Assembly (NCBI GenBank): GCA_036380925.1
Contig: DASVDW010000011.1
Coordinates: 1 to 61,151, forward strand
Reading direction: 5' to 3'
From: JAICLV01 sp036380925
GTDB lineage: Bacteria; Actinomycetota; Actinomycetes; Acidothermales; Acidothermaceae
DNA: 61,151 nucleotides
Shown: positions 7,531-16,089 of the stretch, in pieces
Layout: the number at the start of each line of letters is the position of its first letter
Numbering within the stretch: the first letter of the stretch is position 1
Notes under the pieces: generated by a model
What the model saw: only the letters and a program-made list of their open reading frames with translations
What the model was told of the DNA's origin: nothing
The model's database searches: none
Program-made: the position numbers and the translations under genes

Positions 7531-10518
7531 TCACCCGTAGAACACCCTCTCCACGACGGCCCGGGATCGCCGGGTCACCCGTCGATACACATCCAGGAAG
7601 TCACCGGACTGCGACGGAGAGTAGCCGACCAGACGCGCGATGCCTACCACCTCCCGCAAAACTGTGGGAATGGCGTCAACCGGTTTTCCCTTGGCGAGCA
7701 CGAGCGCGTTGCGCACCCGGCTGGCCAGTCGCCACGCGCTCGCCAGCGTGTCGGCGTCCGATTCGTCCAGCAGCCCGGCCGCACGGGCGGCCGCGAGCGC
7801 TCCCAAGGTCGACGTCGTCCGCAGTCCGGGGACCTCCCCGGCGTGGCGCAACTGCAGGAGTTGCACCGTCCACTCGACGTCCGCCAAACCGCCGCGGCCG
7901 AGTTTTGTGTTGAGGGCGGGGTCGGCCCCGCGCGGCAGCCGCTCCTTTTCCACCCGCGCCTTTATCCGGCGGATTTCCCGTATATCGGACGACGTGAGCC
8001 CCGTCTCGGGCCACCGGACGGGCGCGATGAGCTGCTCGAATCGCCGGCCGATGTCCGGGTCACCGGCGAGCGGGCGGGCGCGCAACAACGCCTGGCTCTC
8101 CCAGACTTTCGACCAGCGGGCGTAGTAGGCGGCGTGCGAGCCAAGACTGCGGGTCAGTGGGCCTTGCCGGCCCTCCGGGCGAAGGTCCGCGTCGACCTCC
8201 AGCGCCGGCTCTGGAGCCGGAATCGACAGCAACCGGCGCAGCTCGTTGGCGACGGCGTGCGCCGCGGCGGCCGCTTCCGACTCGTCCGCGCCCTCGACCG
8301 GGTCGTGCACGAACAACACGTCGGCGTCGCTGCCGTAGCCCTGCTCGTTGCCGCCCAACCGGCCCATCCCGATGATTGCCAGCCGCATGGGAAGCGGCCC
8401 GCCGCGCCGGGCCTCGGCGTCGCGCAGCACCGCGTCGAGCACCGCCTCAAGGGTCGCCGCGGCGACGTCGGACAGCGCTCGCCCGACCTGCTCGACGTCG
8501 AGCAGTCCGAGCAGGTCGGCGCACGCGACGCGCAGCAGCTCCCGACGGCGCAACCCGCGTGCGATGGACGCGGCCCGCGAAGGATCGTCGTAACGCCGGG
8601 CGGCGACGAGCAGTTCGGCGCTGAGATCGCGCAGCGACCGCGGTTTGAGCTGGTGCGGGCCATCTTGGTCTGACCCGGATTCGCCGAGCATCGCCACCGA
8701 CTCGGGCGCCCGCAAGAACAACTCGACGGCGTACCGGCTGCTGGCCAGAATGGTCGCCAGGTGCTGGGCCGCGGCGCCCTCGTCGCGCAGCAGCCGCAGG
8801 TACCACGGCGTCTCACCGAGCGCGTCCGAGACCTGGCGAAACGCGAGCAATCCGGCGTCCGGATCGGGCGCGTCGGCGAACCAGCCCAGCATCACTGGCA
8901 GCAAGGTGCGCTGAATCGCGGCGCGGCGGCTCACGCCGGTGCTGAGCGCCTCCAGGTGCTGCAGCGCGCGGGCGGGGTCGGCGTAGCCCAAGGCCTCCAA
9001 CCGCGCGGCGGCGGCGTCGAGCGACAGCCGCGCCTCGTCGCCCGGCAGCCGGGCGACCGCCAGCAACAGCGGGCGGTAGAACAGCTTCTCGTGCAACCGC
9101 CGCACCTCGCGCGCGTGCTTCGCGTGCTCGGTCGCCAACTCGCCGACGGGATCGCGCCGCAACCCCATGCCGCGGCCGAGTCGGCGCAACTCATCCTCAG
9201 CGGTGGGCAGCGTGTGCGTACGGCGCAGTCGATACAGCTGCAGCCGATGCTCGAGCGTGCGCAACCACCGGTACGCGGCCGACATCGAGGCCGCGTCGCT
9301 TCTGCCGACGTAGCCGCCGGACGACAACTCCCGCAGCGCGGTGAGCGTGGTCGGGCTGCGCACGCTCTCGTCGCCGCGGCCGTGCACCAACTGCAGCAGC
9401 TGAACCGCGAACTCCACGTCGCGCAACCCGCCCGGGCCCAGTTTCAGCTCGCGCTCGGCCTCGGCCGCCGACAGCGTCGACACGACGCGCCGCCGCATCG
9501 CCTGAACGTCCTCGACGAAATGGTCGCGGCCCCCGGCCTCCCACACCATCGGCCCCAACGCCTCAACGTAGGCCTGCCCGAGTTCCAGGTCGCCCGCCAC
9601 CGGTCGAGCTTTCAGCAGCGCCTGAAACTCCCACGTTTTCGCCCAGCGCTGGTAGTACGCGACATGGCTGGCGAGGGTGCGAACCAGCGGGCCCATCTTG
9701 CCCTCGGGGCGAAGCGCGGCGTCGACCTGCCAAATCGGCGCGCAAACTCGGATCATCCCTGTGGCGAGCTGCGTGGCGGTGCGCAGCGCGGCGGTTTCGT
9801 CGGCGCCATCCACGGCCTCTGCCACGAAGACGACGTCGACGTCACTGACGTAGTTGAGCTCGCGGCCGCCGCACTTGCCCATGCCGATGACCGCGAGCCG
9901 GCACGGCGGCGCGTCGGCGGGCAGCTCGGCGCGTGCGACGGCCAGCGCGGCGTCCAGCGTGGCCGCGGCGAGATCGGCGAGTTCGCCCGCCACGTCGTCG
10001 AATTCCAGCCCGCCTGCGAGGTCGCGGGCGGCGAGTCGCAGCAACAACCGCCGGTATGTCGAGCGAAGCGCGTCTTCGGCGAGGGCGGTCGACTTGTCCT
10101 CGACGGCGGCGAGCATCGCGGTGCGCAAGCCCAACCAGCTCGGCCGCGCCGCGTCGGCGTCGGACTGCGCGAGCTCCGTCCAGTCGCCCGGGTGAGTGGC
10201 CAGATGGTCGCCAAGCGCGGCGCTCGAGCCCAAGACGGCGAACAGCCGCTGGCGAAACGCCTCGTCGGACTCCAGCGCGTGTTGCAGGGCCAGCGCGTCG
10301 TGCCGGTCGTCGAGCGAGGTCGCGCTCGCCGCGGCGTCGAGCACATGGGCCAGCGACCCAAGGGCGAGGTCGGGGTCGGCCACCTGGCCGAGTTCGGCCA
10401 ACGCGTCGTCCGAGACGCCGATGCGAGTGGCGGTCAGGTCGGCGCGGGCGCCGTCGGTGAAGCCGAGCCGGGCCAAGCGTCCCGGCCGGCTGGTCACCCG
10501 CTCGAGCTCGCTACTCAC
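7531..10518 (-). CDS. glnE: Bifunctional glutamine synthetase adenylyltransferase/adenylyl-removing enzyme GlnE
   Basis: Attaches or removes AMP on the regulatory tyrosine of GlnA1, tuning glutamine synthesis to nitrogen status. At 995 residues it is full length. Two nucleotidyltransferase cores are evident. The first is GMGKCGGRELNYVSDVDVVF (about residues 210-230, the adenylyl-removing half). The second is GMGRLGGNEQGYGSDADVLF (about 715-735, the adenylylating half). Each is followed by a helical region containing a KLGRGGL- or KLGPGGLRDVEF-type motif. The start is GTG 10518. In the usual synteny glnE follows glnA2 directly; here the next gene upstream on the same strand is a sugar-transporter permease 75 bases away, so transcription from that operon might reach glnE. 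Confidence 0.98.
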   Translation of the reverse strand: MSSELERVTSRPGRLARLGFTDGARADLTATRIGVSDDALAELGQVADPDLALGSLAHVLDAAASATSLDDRHDALALQHALESDEAFRQRLFAVLGSSAALGDHLATHPGDWTELAQSDADAARPSWLGLRTAMLAAVEDKSTALAEDALRSTYRRLLLRLAARDLAGGLEFDDVAGELADLAAATLDAALAVARAELPADAPPCRLAVIGMGKCGGRELNYVSDVDVVFVAEAVDGADETAALRTATQLATGMIRVCAPIWQVDAALRPEGKMGPLVRTLASHVAYYQRWAKTWEFQALLKARPVAGDLELGQAYVEALGPMVWEAGGRDHFVEDVQAMRRRVVSTLSAAEAERELKLGPGGLRDVEFAVQLLQLVHGRGDESVRSPTTLTALRELSSGGYVGRSDAASMSAAYRWLRTLEHRLQLYRLRRTHTLPTAEDELRRLGRGMGLRRDPVGELATEHAKHAREVRRLHEKLFYRPLLLAVARLPGDEARLSLDAAAARLEALGYADPARALQHLEALSTGVSRRAAIQRTLLPVMLGWFADAPDPDAGLLAFRQVSDALGETPWYLRLLRDEGAAAQHLATILASSRYAVELFLRAPESVAMLGESGSDQDGPHQLKPRSLRDLSAELLVAARRYDDPSRAASIARGLRRRELLRVACADLLGLLDVEQVGRALSDVAAATLEAVLDAVLRDAEARRGGPLPMRLAIIGMGRLGGNEQGYGSDADVLFVHDPVEGADESEAAAAAHAVANELRRLLSIPAPEPALEVDADLRPEGRQGPLTRSLGSHAAYYARWSKVWESQALLRARPLAGDPDIGRRFEQLIAPVRWPETGLTSSDIREIRRIKARVEKERLPRGADPALNTKLGRGGLADVEWTVQLLQLRHAGEVPGLRTTSTLGALAAARAAGLLDESDADTLASAWRLASRVRNALVLAKGKPVDAIPTVLREVVGIARLVGYSPSQSGDFLDVYRRVTRRSRAVVERVFYG

Positions 10519-10552
10519 AGCGACGAACCTAGCCGACCGCAGGCCGCCGACC

Positions 10553-10582
10553 GGGGCGACGCGGGGCGACGCGGGGCGCCGC
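10553..10582. repeat. Three tandem 10-bp GC-rich units
   Basis: GGGGCGACGC occurs twice in tandem and is followed by a third copy with two substitutions (GGGGCGCCGC). It fills part of the 75-base gap between the permease stop and the glnE start. Function is unknown; replication slippage is the simplest origin. Confidence 0.6.
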
Positions 10583-10593
10583 GGGGTGGCGCG

Positions 10594-11490
10594 CTACTTC
10601 ACGGCGCCCGCGGTGAGGCCCTGCACGAAGTAGCGGCCGAGCCCGAGGTAGGCCGCGACGGTCGGGACCGCCGCGATCAGCGCGCCCGCCATCATGACGT
10701 TCCAGTTCACCGACTGCGTCCCGGCCAGGTTGTACAGCGCGACCGTCACCGGCTGCTTCGACGGGTTCGGGATCACGACGACGCCGAACAGGAAGTCGTT
10801 CCAGATGTTGGTGAACTGGAAGATTCCCGCCACCACGAAACCCGGCAGCGAGATCGGCATGACGATCGAGCGGAAGATCCGCACGATGCCAGCGCCGTCG
10901 ACCGTCGCGGCCTCGACCAGTGCCTTCGGCACCGAGACGTAGTAGTTGCGGAAGATCAGCGTCGTGATCGGGATGCCGTACACGACATGCACGAGGATCA
11001 GCCCCGGCACCGTTCCGTACAGGCTCATCAGGTCGAGGAACCGCACGATCGGGATGAGCACAGCCTGGTACGGGATGAACATTCCGACCAGCATGAGGCT
11101 GAACATCAGGTTGCTGAACCGGAACGTGTACTTCGAGATGAGGAAGCCGTTGAAGGCGCCGACGACGCAGGAGATCGCCACGGCGGGCACGACTACGACG
11201 ATGCTCGTCCAGAAGTTCGGCAGGAGCTTGGCCCAGGCCTCGCGGATGCCCTCGAGCGACACCGGGTTCGGCAGGTGCCACAGCGTCGACACGCTCGCGT
11301 GCAGTGGTGTTTTGAACGCGGCGCTGACCATCACGTAGAAGGGCAACGCGAACACGATCACGAGGACGATTAGCAGCGCGAGTTGCCAGCGCCTCCCCCG
11401 GCGACCGGCCATCGACGGGTCGTGGTGTTGGGCCCCGTTGTGGGCGTGCGTGGTGGTCGTCCGCCGCGGGGTCGTCACGGTGCTGGCCAT
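10594..11490 (-). CDS. Carbohydrate ABC transporter permease (MalG/CUT1 type)
   Basis: A 298-residue inner-membrane permease. The binding-protein-dependent transport (EAA) loop is visible as LVEAATVDGAGIVRIFRSIVMP, the segment that docks the ATPase. It has six predicted helices, the first being LALLIVLVIVFALPFYVMVSAAF, and the C-terminus is FVQGLTAGAVK, typical of MalG-like proteins. It is the last gene of the solute-binding-protein operon, starting one base after the MalF-type permease stop, with AAGGAA as ribosome site. No ATP-binding subunit is encoded nearby, so a shared MsiK-type ATPase is the likely energiser. Confidence 0.93.
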   Translation of the reverse strand: MASTVTTPRRTTTTHAHNGAQHHDPSMAGRRGRRWQLALLIVLVIVFALPFYVMVSAAFKTPLHASVSTLWHLPNPVSLEGIREAWAKLLPNFWTSIVVVVPAVAISCVVGAFNGFLISKYTFRFSNLMFSLMLVGMFIPYQAVLIPIVRFLDLMSLYGTVPGLILVHVVYGIPITTLIFRNYYVSVPKALVEAATVDGAGIVRIFRSIVMPISLPGFVVAGIFQFTNIWNDFLFGVVVIPNPSKQPVTVALYNLAGTQSVNWNVMMAGALIAAVPTVAAYLGLGRYFVQGLTAGAVK

Positions 11491-11491
11491 G

Positions 11492-12529
11492 TCAGTCGGT
11501 TCCTTGTCGCTTGCTGTGCCGCGCGAGATACGGGACGACGATCAGGCAGACCAGCACGAGCATCACGATCGACGCCGCTGAAGCGAGGTTGGGTTTGAGT
11601 GCCTTGTACATCGTCTCGTAGACGTAGACGCCGGGGGTGTCGGTGGCGAAGCCGACGCCACTGCCCGACATCGCGAACACGAGGTCGAACATCTTCAACG
11701 CCACGTAGGTGAGGATCACCGCCGTGGTCACGGCGATCGGCTTCATCATCGGCACGACGACGGACAGGTAGTAGCGACGGCCGCCTGCGCCGTCCATCAT
11801 CGCCGCCTCGCGCACCTCGGATGGAATTGCGGTGAGTCCCGCTAGGAACATGGCCATGGCGAAACCGGTGAGCTGCCAGCCGGCCGCCAGCGCGACCGCG
11901 AGCAGCGCGACCGGGATGCCCAACTGGGTCTCGATGAAGTGCGAACCCGGCAACACCTTGTTGAGCAAACCGCTGATGTCACCGACCACGGTTGGGCTCG
12001 TCACCCAGCCGGGTTGGAGTTTGTGCCCCGTCATGTGCTGGTAGGCCGAAGAAACCCCGCTGTACTTGAGCAACAGGTTGACACCGGTCACCGGGTTGAA
12101 GAGCCACCGCCAGACGACGCCCGTGACGATGAACGACAGCGCGTACGGCAAGAGGAAGACGCCGCGGAAGAAGCCTCTAGCGTGCAGTGCGTTGTGCACC
12201 AGGACCGCGAGCAGGAACCCGCCGACGATCGAGCCGACGACGAACACCACGGTGAGGATCACCGTGTTGCGGATGTCCGCCTGGAATCGCGGGCTGATGG
12301 CGATTGAGTGGTAGTTCTTGTACCACGGGTCGGACATGGTGAAGTCGGGCTTCGCCGGGCGCCAGGCCTTCGACAGCGAGACGCCGATCGTGTACGCGAT
12401 GAAGACGTAGACGAAGATCGACACGATGAGAAAGCTCGGCGCCAGCAGCAACGCGGGTGCCGGAATCCGGAGTCGCCGTCGACGCGGTCGGACTCTTGCC
12501 TTCCCCGACACGAGAGTATTGCTGGCCAC
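11492..12529 (-). CDS. Carbohydrate ABC transporter permease (MalF/CUT1 type)
   Basis: A 345-residue inner-membrane permease partnering the MalG-type protein downstream. After a basic cytoplasmic N-terminus come the first helix PALLLAPSFLIVSIFVYVF, a periplasmic loop, and further helices. The EAA-type loop IPSEVREAAMMDGAGGRRYYLSVVVP follows. The loop FNPVTGVNLLLKYSGVS is typical of MalF/UgpA proteins. The start is GTG 12529 with GAGGAGG four bases upstream. A strong hairpin separates it from the binding-protein gene and may lower permease expression relative to the binding protein. Confidence 0.93.
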   Translation of the reverse strand: MASNTLVSGKARVRPRRRRLRIPAPALLLAPSFLIVSIFVYVFIAYTIGVSLSKAWRPAKPDFTMSDPWYKNYHSIAISPRFQADIRNTVILTVVFVVGSIVGGFLLAVLVHNALHARGFFRGVFLLPYALSFIVTGVVWRWLFNPVTGVNLLLKYSGVSSAYQHMTGHKLQPGWVTSPTVVGDISGLLNKVLPGSHFIETQLGIPVALLAVALAAGWQLTGFAMAMFLAGLTAIPSEVREAAMMDGAGGRRYYLSVVVPMMKPIAVTTAVILTYVALKMFDLVFAMSGSGVGFATDTPGVYVYETMYKALKPNLASAASIVMLVLVCLIVVPYLARHSKRQGTD

Positions 12530-12558
12530 TTCGCCTCCTCTGAGAATGCTCCAGCGCG

Positions 12559-12590
12559 GTGGGGCCGCGGCGCGGTCGCCGCGGCCCCAC
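12559..12590 (-). terminator. Intra-operon hairpin between binding-protein and permease genes
   Basis: A perfect 14-bp inverted repeat (GTGGGGCCGCGGCG / CGCCGCGGCCCCAC) with a four-base loop occupies the 68-base gap. It is best read as a partial terminator or 3' stabiliser that gives excess binding protein over permeases, as in malE-malF. Confidence 0.6.
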
Positions 12591-12597
12591 CCCTACG

Positions 12598-13953
12598 TCA
12601 GGACGCGGCGGCGACCGCGGCGTCCATCGAAGCCGCGAACTTAGACGCGTCGTGGTTGCCCTCGAGCAACGTCACACCGTCCGAGAACGCCTGGCCGATC
12701 GACGCATCGATGTTCGCCTGGCCCTGGATCAGGGACGGCACCAGCGTGCCGTTCGCGAGGGTCTTCGCGGCGGTCTGCTGATACGCGCCGAGCTCCGAAG
12801 TGTCGGCGTCGGTGCGAGCCGGCGACGAACCCTTCTGCTTGCTGAACGCGGTCTGGGTCTTCGGATCCATGATTGCCTTCGCCCATGCCATGCCGGCATC
12901 AGGGTTCTTGCTGCCCTTACCGACGACGAACACGTCGGTCACCGTGATGAAGGTGTTCGGGTCACCGAGGATCGAGTAGCCGAAGTCCGTGCCGTCGACC
13001 TTCTTGTTCTTCACGATGAGCTCGCCGTACGCCCAGTCGCCCATGACGTTCATGGCGCACTTGCCGTTCGCGAGTCCGGCAACACCACCGGTCCAGTCGA
13101 GCGCCTTGTGGTCGGCGTTCGCCCAAGTGAGCGCCTCGTCGAAGTGCTTGACCACGTCGGTGACCTTGGAGTCGCTCCACTTGGCACTGCCGTCCAGCAG
13201 GCCGTTGAACTCCTGCGCACCCAGTTCGCCGACGAGCATGCCTTCGAGCAGCGTCGCGGCGGTCCAGACGTCCTGGTCGCCAAGGCACAGCGGCGTGATG
13301 CCCTTCGCCTTCAGCGCCTTAGCAGCGTCGGAAAGCTGAGTCCACGAGACGCTGTCACCGAGATTCACGCCCGCCTGGGCCATCAGCGACTTGTTCCACC
13401 ACAAAACGCTGTTGCGGTGCACGCCGGTCGGCACCGCGTAGATCTTGCCGTCGTAGGTCAAGCTGTCCAAGAGGGTCTTGGGCACCGCCTTGTCCCACCC
13501 ATTGGATTTGTAGAGGTCGCTGAGGTCGGCGACGACACCCTGCTTCACGTAGTCACCGAGCGCCCCACCGGCATGGGTCTGCCACGTCGTCGGAATGTCG
13601 TGCGCCGACAGGCGGGTCGCCAGGACCTGCTGGGCATTCGTGCCCGCACCACCCGCAACCGCGGCGTTCACGATGTCGATGCCGGGGTTCGCGGCCTGGG
13701 TGGCCTTGAACAGTTCCTGCAGCGCAGCGTTCTCCGAACCGGACGTCCACCACGAGAAAACTTCTAGCTTGCCCGTGGCAGCCGAGCCGCCGCCGGACGA
13801 CCCGCCCGACGCCGGCGACGCCGCCGAGGACGAGCCGCCCGCGTTGCTCGAGCCGATTGCCGTGTCAGACGAGGAATTTCCGCTGCTGCACGCCGCCAGC
13901 AGCATGGCGCCGACGGTGAGGCACACCGCGGCGAGACTTTTCTTGCGCACCAT
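12598..13953 (-). CDS. Extracellular sugar-binding lipoprotein of the ABC transporter
   Basis: A 451-residue solute-binding protein of the CUT1 class. A type II signal peptide is clear: basic MVRKKS, a hydrophobic core and lipobox MLLAACSSG with Cys at about residue 22. A Ser/Gly/Ala-rich linker of about 35 residues follows. The mature domain begins KLEVFSWWTSGSENAALQELF, typical of MalE-like proteins, and ends in alanine-rich helices. It should capture the oligosaccharide or glycoside fed to the adjacent catabolic operon. The start is ATG 13953 with TAGGAGA upstream. A promoter with a LacI-type operator precedes it, matching operators before the lacI gene of the catabolic operon. Confidence 0.95.
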   Translation of the reverse strand: MVRKKSLAAVCLTVGAMLLAACSSGNSSSDTAIGSSNAGGSSSAASPASGGSSGGGSAATGKLEVFSWWTSGSENAALQELFKATQAANPGIDIVNAAVAGGAGTNAQQVLATRLSAHDIPTTWQTHAGGALGDYVKQGVVADLSDLYKSNGWDKAVPKTLLDSLTYDGKIYAVPTGVHRNSVLWWNKSLMAQAGVNLGDSVSWTQLSDAAKALKAKGITPLCLGDQDVWTAATLLEGMLVGELGAQEFNGLLDGSAKWSDSKVTDVVKHFDEALTWANADHKALDWTGGVAGLANGKCAMNVMGDWAYGELIVKNKKVDGTDFGYSILGDPNTFITVTDVFVVGKGSKNPDAGMAWAKAIMDPKTQTAFSKQKGSSPARTDADTSELGAYQQTAAKTLANGTLVPSLIQGQANIDASIGQAFSDGVTLLEGNHDASKFAASMDAAVAAAS

Positions 13954-14119
13954 CCGAGTCTCCTAGAAATGTCGTCCGGCAGGCATCTGCCAGCCGGTCG
14001 ATGCCGTCCCGCAACAATTGCAGGCGCTTCGCACCTGATCCGCACGTCCGCTCACGACGAATGACCGGGTGAGCGCTGGCTGAGGTCGCCGATCGAGGAC
14101 GGCACGGATTTTGGCACAC

Positions 14120-14141
14120 TGCTTGATCGATCTACTAAGCA
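14120..14141 (-). promoter_or_regulatory. LacI-type operator in front of the sugar ABC operon
   Basis: The core GATCGATC is flanked as TTGATCGATCTA (14123-14134), with outer arms TGCTT and AAGCA forming an imperfect 22-bp palindrome centred on CG. The minus-strand form TAGATCGATC-AAGCAG recurs almost unchanged at two places before the lacI gene near 26580-26614. It lies directly downstream of the -10 element, where bound repressor would block initiation. Confidence 0.75.
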
Positions 14142-14171
14142 ACTATCCAATCGCATTTCGAGGTAAGTCAA
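14142..14171 (-). promoter_or_regulatory. Promoter of the sugar ABC operon
   Basis: Minus strand: TTGACT (14171-14166), an 18-base spacer, then GATAGT (14147-14142). The operator begins at the next base. The leader to the ATG at 13953 would be about 180 bases, and I see no further structure in it. Confidence 0.5.
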
Positions 14172-14376
14172 GAGTTTCGGTCATAACAGTTCGGCGACAC
14201 CACGATGGTTCGTTCGCCGCGAGGCGTCGCGGTACCGCGCGATGCCAAGCTCTTGGTTTCTTTTCGGCATACCACCAGCGCGCCCGCGCATTACGCCGGG
14301 CGTTTGTCCGCTCTGATATTCAGTTGTCTATTGCCGACCCTGCTCGTGCGCCACCGGCGGACCGCGATTCTCTGAT

Positions 14377-14396
14377 CCACCCGGTAGGTCGGGTGG
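14377..14396 (-). terminator. Hairpin after the catabolic operon
   Basis: CCACCCG and CGGGTGG form a 7-bp stem with a 6-base loop, 24 bases past the stop of the last operon gene. No U-run follows. The rest of 13954-14419 holds only the ABC promoter/operator and no convincing gene; it is less GC-rich than its surroundings. Confidence 0.4.
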
Positions 14397-14419
14397 TTCG
14401 GCCCGAACGACCCCTCGGC

Positions 14420-16063
14420 TCATGAGACACCCTGCGGATTGCGGACATCGCCGGAGCGCGCCTCCGGAACACCGCCGCGAGCGTCGGCGAGGATATGTGC
14501 CGCGCCTTTCTCCCCGATCATGATTGATGGCGCCTGTGTATTTCCACTGGTCAGGGTCGGCATGATCGACGCATCGACGACCCGTAGTCCCTCGATGCCC
14601 CGCACCCGCAGGCTGGTGTCGACCACTGCCTGCTCGTCGTGCCCCATCTTGCAGCTTCCGACCGGGTGATAATCGGTCTTCGACCACTCCTTGATATAAG
14701 CACGGATTTCATCGTCGGATTTCGCTTGCTGGCCTGGCATATGCTCGCGTTTGATCAACGGCGCAAATGCGGACGTGGCCAGCAGCCGCCGCCCCCAACG
14801 GAAAGCCTCGATCGAAATCTTCCAGTCGTAGGGATCGGCAAGGTAGTTCGGATCGATCGCCGGCTCTGCGAACGGGTCGGCCGAACGCAGCGTCACCTGC
14901 CCGATGCTCTTCGGGCGCAGGTTGCAGGTGTTGATGGTGACGCCATGACCCTTGACCCGCATGCGCCCGTGGTCGATTACGTACGCCGGAAGGCAGTGGA
15001 TCTGGATGTCGGGTGAGCGCACCTCCTCGCTGCTGCGGATGAACGCTCCGGCCTCCGCCACGCACGCGGTCATCGGGCCGGTCTTGTAGAGCAGGTACTC
15101 CAGCATGTGCCTGGCTGCGCGATCCCAGCGGTCTTCCTGGTTGTAGCTCACCGGCGCGGTCTCGGCGGTGATGTACACATCCATGTGATCCTGCAGGTTC
15201 TTGCCGACGCCGGGCAGGTCGTGCACCGGCGTCACTCCCACGTTGCGCAGCTCGTCCGCGGGACCGATACCCGAGATCATAAGCAGCTTCGGCGAGTTGA
15301 TCGCCCCGCCGCTGAGGACGACCTCTCTCTCCGCATAGGCGGTACGGTTGACCTTGCCGTGCCGAAACTGCAGGCCGACCGCGCGTCCGTGCTCGACGAT
15401 GACGCGGGTGCCCATCGCGTGGGTGAGAACGGTGAGATTCCGGCGGCGCCGACACGGACGCAGGTACGCGGTCGCCGAACTCTCCCGCCGGACGTTGCGC
15501 TGGGTCACGTCGTAGTAGCCGATGCCGTCTTGGCGTGCGCCGTTGAAGTCGTGATTGTAATCGAGCCCGAGCTCCTGGCCGGCCCGCACGAAGGCCTTGG
15601 TGAGCTCGTTGTGCTGGACCTGCTCGGTGACGTTCATCGGCCCTTCGGTGCCGTGGAAGGCGTCGGCCAACCGCTCGTTGTGCTCGGACTTCTTGAAGTA
15701 CGCAAGCACGTCGTCGTAGCCCCATCCCTCGTTCCCGAGGTCGCGCCACTCGTCGTAGTCGAGGCGATGCCCGCGGATGTAGATCATGGCGTTGATCGAC
15801 GTGCTGCCGCCCAGCGTGCGCCCCTGCGGGTAGTGCATGCGCCGGTTGTTCAGCTGCGGCTGCGGGACGGTCGAAAAGCCCCAGTTGACACTGGGACTGG
15901 TGAGCTTGGTGAACCCGACCGGAATGTGGATCAGCGGCGAGCGATCGGGCCCGCCGGCCTCGAGCAGCAGAACGCTGACATCGGGGTTCTCGCTCAGGCG
16001 GTTCGCCACGACACAGCCGGCTGCTCCCGCTCCGACGACGATGTAGTCGTACGTGTCGGCCAT
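14420..16063 (-). CDS. GMC family FAD-dependent alcohol/sugar oxidoreductase (choline dehydrogenase-like)
   Basis: A 547-residue flavoenzyme. The FAD-binding Rossmann motif is YIVVGAGAAGCVVANRL (residues 7-23). The GMC signature PQGRTLGGSTSINAMIYIRG follows, with DLPGVGKNLQDHMD further on. The C-terminal catalytic pair is His466 in HPVGSCKMG and Asn508 in GNTQAPSIM. The Asn (rather than His) second residue is common in GMC alcohol dehydrogenases. It oxidises a primary alcohol or sugar hydroxyl; the specific substrate is unknown. It is the last gene of the lacI-led operon, 26 bases after the kinase, with its own RBS (AGGAGAAGAGG) before ATG 16063. Confidence 0.92.
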   Translation of the reverse strand: MADTYDYIVVGAGAAGCVVANRLSENPDVSVLLLEAGGPDRSPLIHIPVGFTKLTSPSVNWGFSTVPQPQLNNRRMHYPQGRTLGGSTSINAMIYIRGHRLDYDEWRDLGNEGWGYDDVLAYFKKSEHNERLADAFHGTEGPMNVTEQVQHNELTKAFVRAGQELGLDYNHDFNGARQDGIGYYDVTQRNVRRESSATAYLRPCRRRRNLTVLTHAMGTRVIVEHGRAVGLQFRHGKVNRTAYAEREVVLSGGAINSPKLLMISGIGPADELRNVGVTPVHDLPGVGKNLQDHMDVYITAETAPVSYNQEDRWDRAARHMLEYLLYKTGPMTACVAEAGAFIRSSEEVRSPDIQIHCLPAYVIDHGRMRVKGHGVTINTCNLRPKSIGQVTLRSADPFAEPAIDPNYLADPYDWKISIEAFRWGRRLLATSAFAPLIKREHMPGQQAKSDDEIRAYIKEWSKTDYHPVGSCKMGHDEQAVVDTSLRVRGIEGLRVVDASIMPTLTSGNTQAPSIMIGEKGAAHILADARGGVPEARSGDVRNPQGVS

Positions 16064-16089
16064 GGCCTCTTCTCCTACTCGGGGTTGAT

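Noticed and set aside
5336..8673. Very long open frames on both strands (minus 5336-7333, plus 5476-8673)
   Set aside because: They are antisense or shifted readings of the PAP2, MFS and glnE genes, rich in Arg/Ala/Gly with no family motifs, as expected from high third-position GC.
8761..11373. 870-codon plus-strand open frame
   Set aside because: Antisense to glnE and the permease; the protein is low-complexity with His/Arg/Gln-rich stretches and no recognisable domain.
14111..14425. Small plus-strand frame of 104 codons in the island intergenic region
   Set aside because: It starts inside the operator and the C-terminal half is Arg/Pro-rich; no RBS and no similarity. The region is better explained as promoter and leader.
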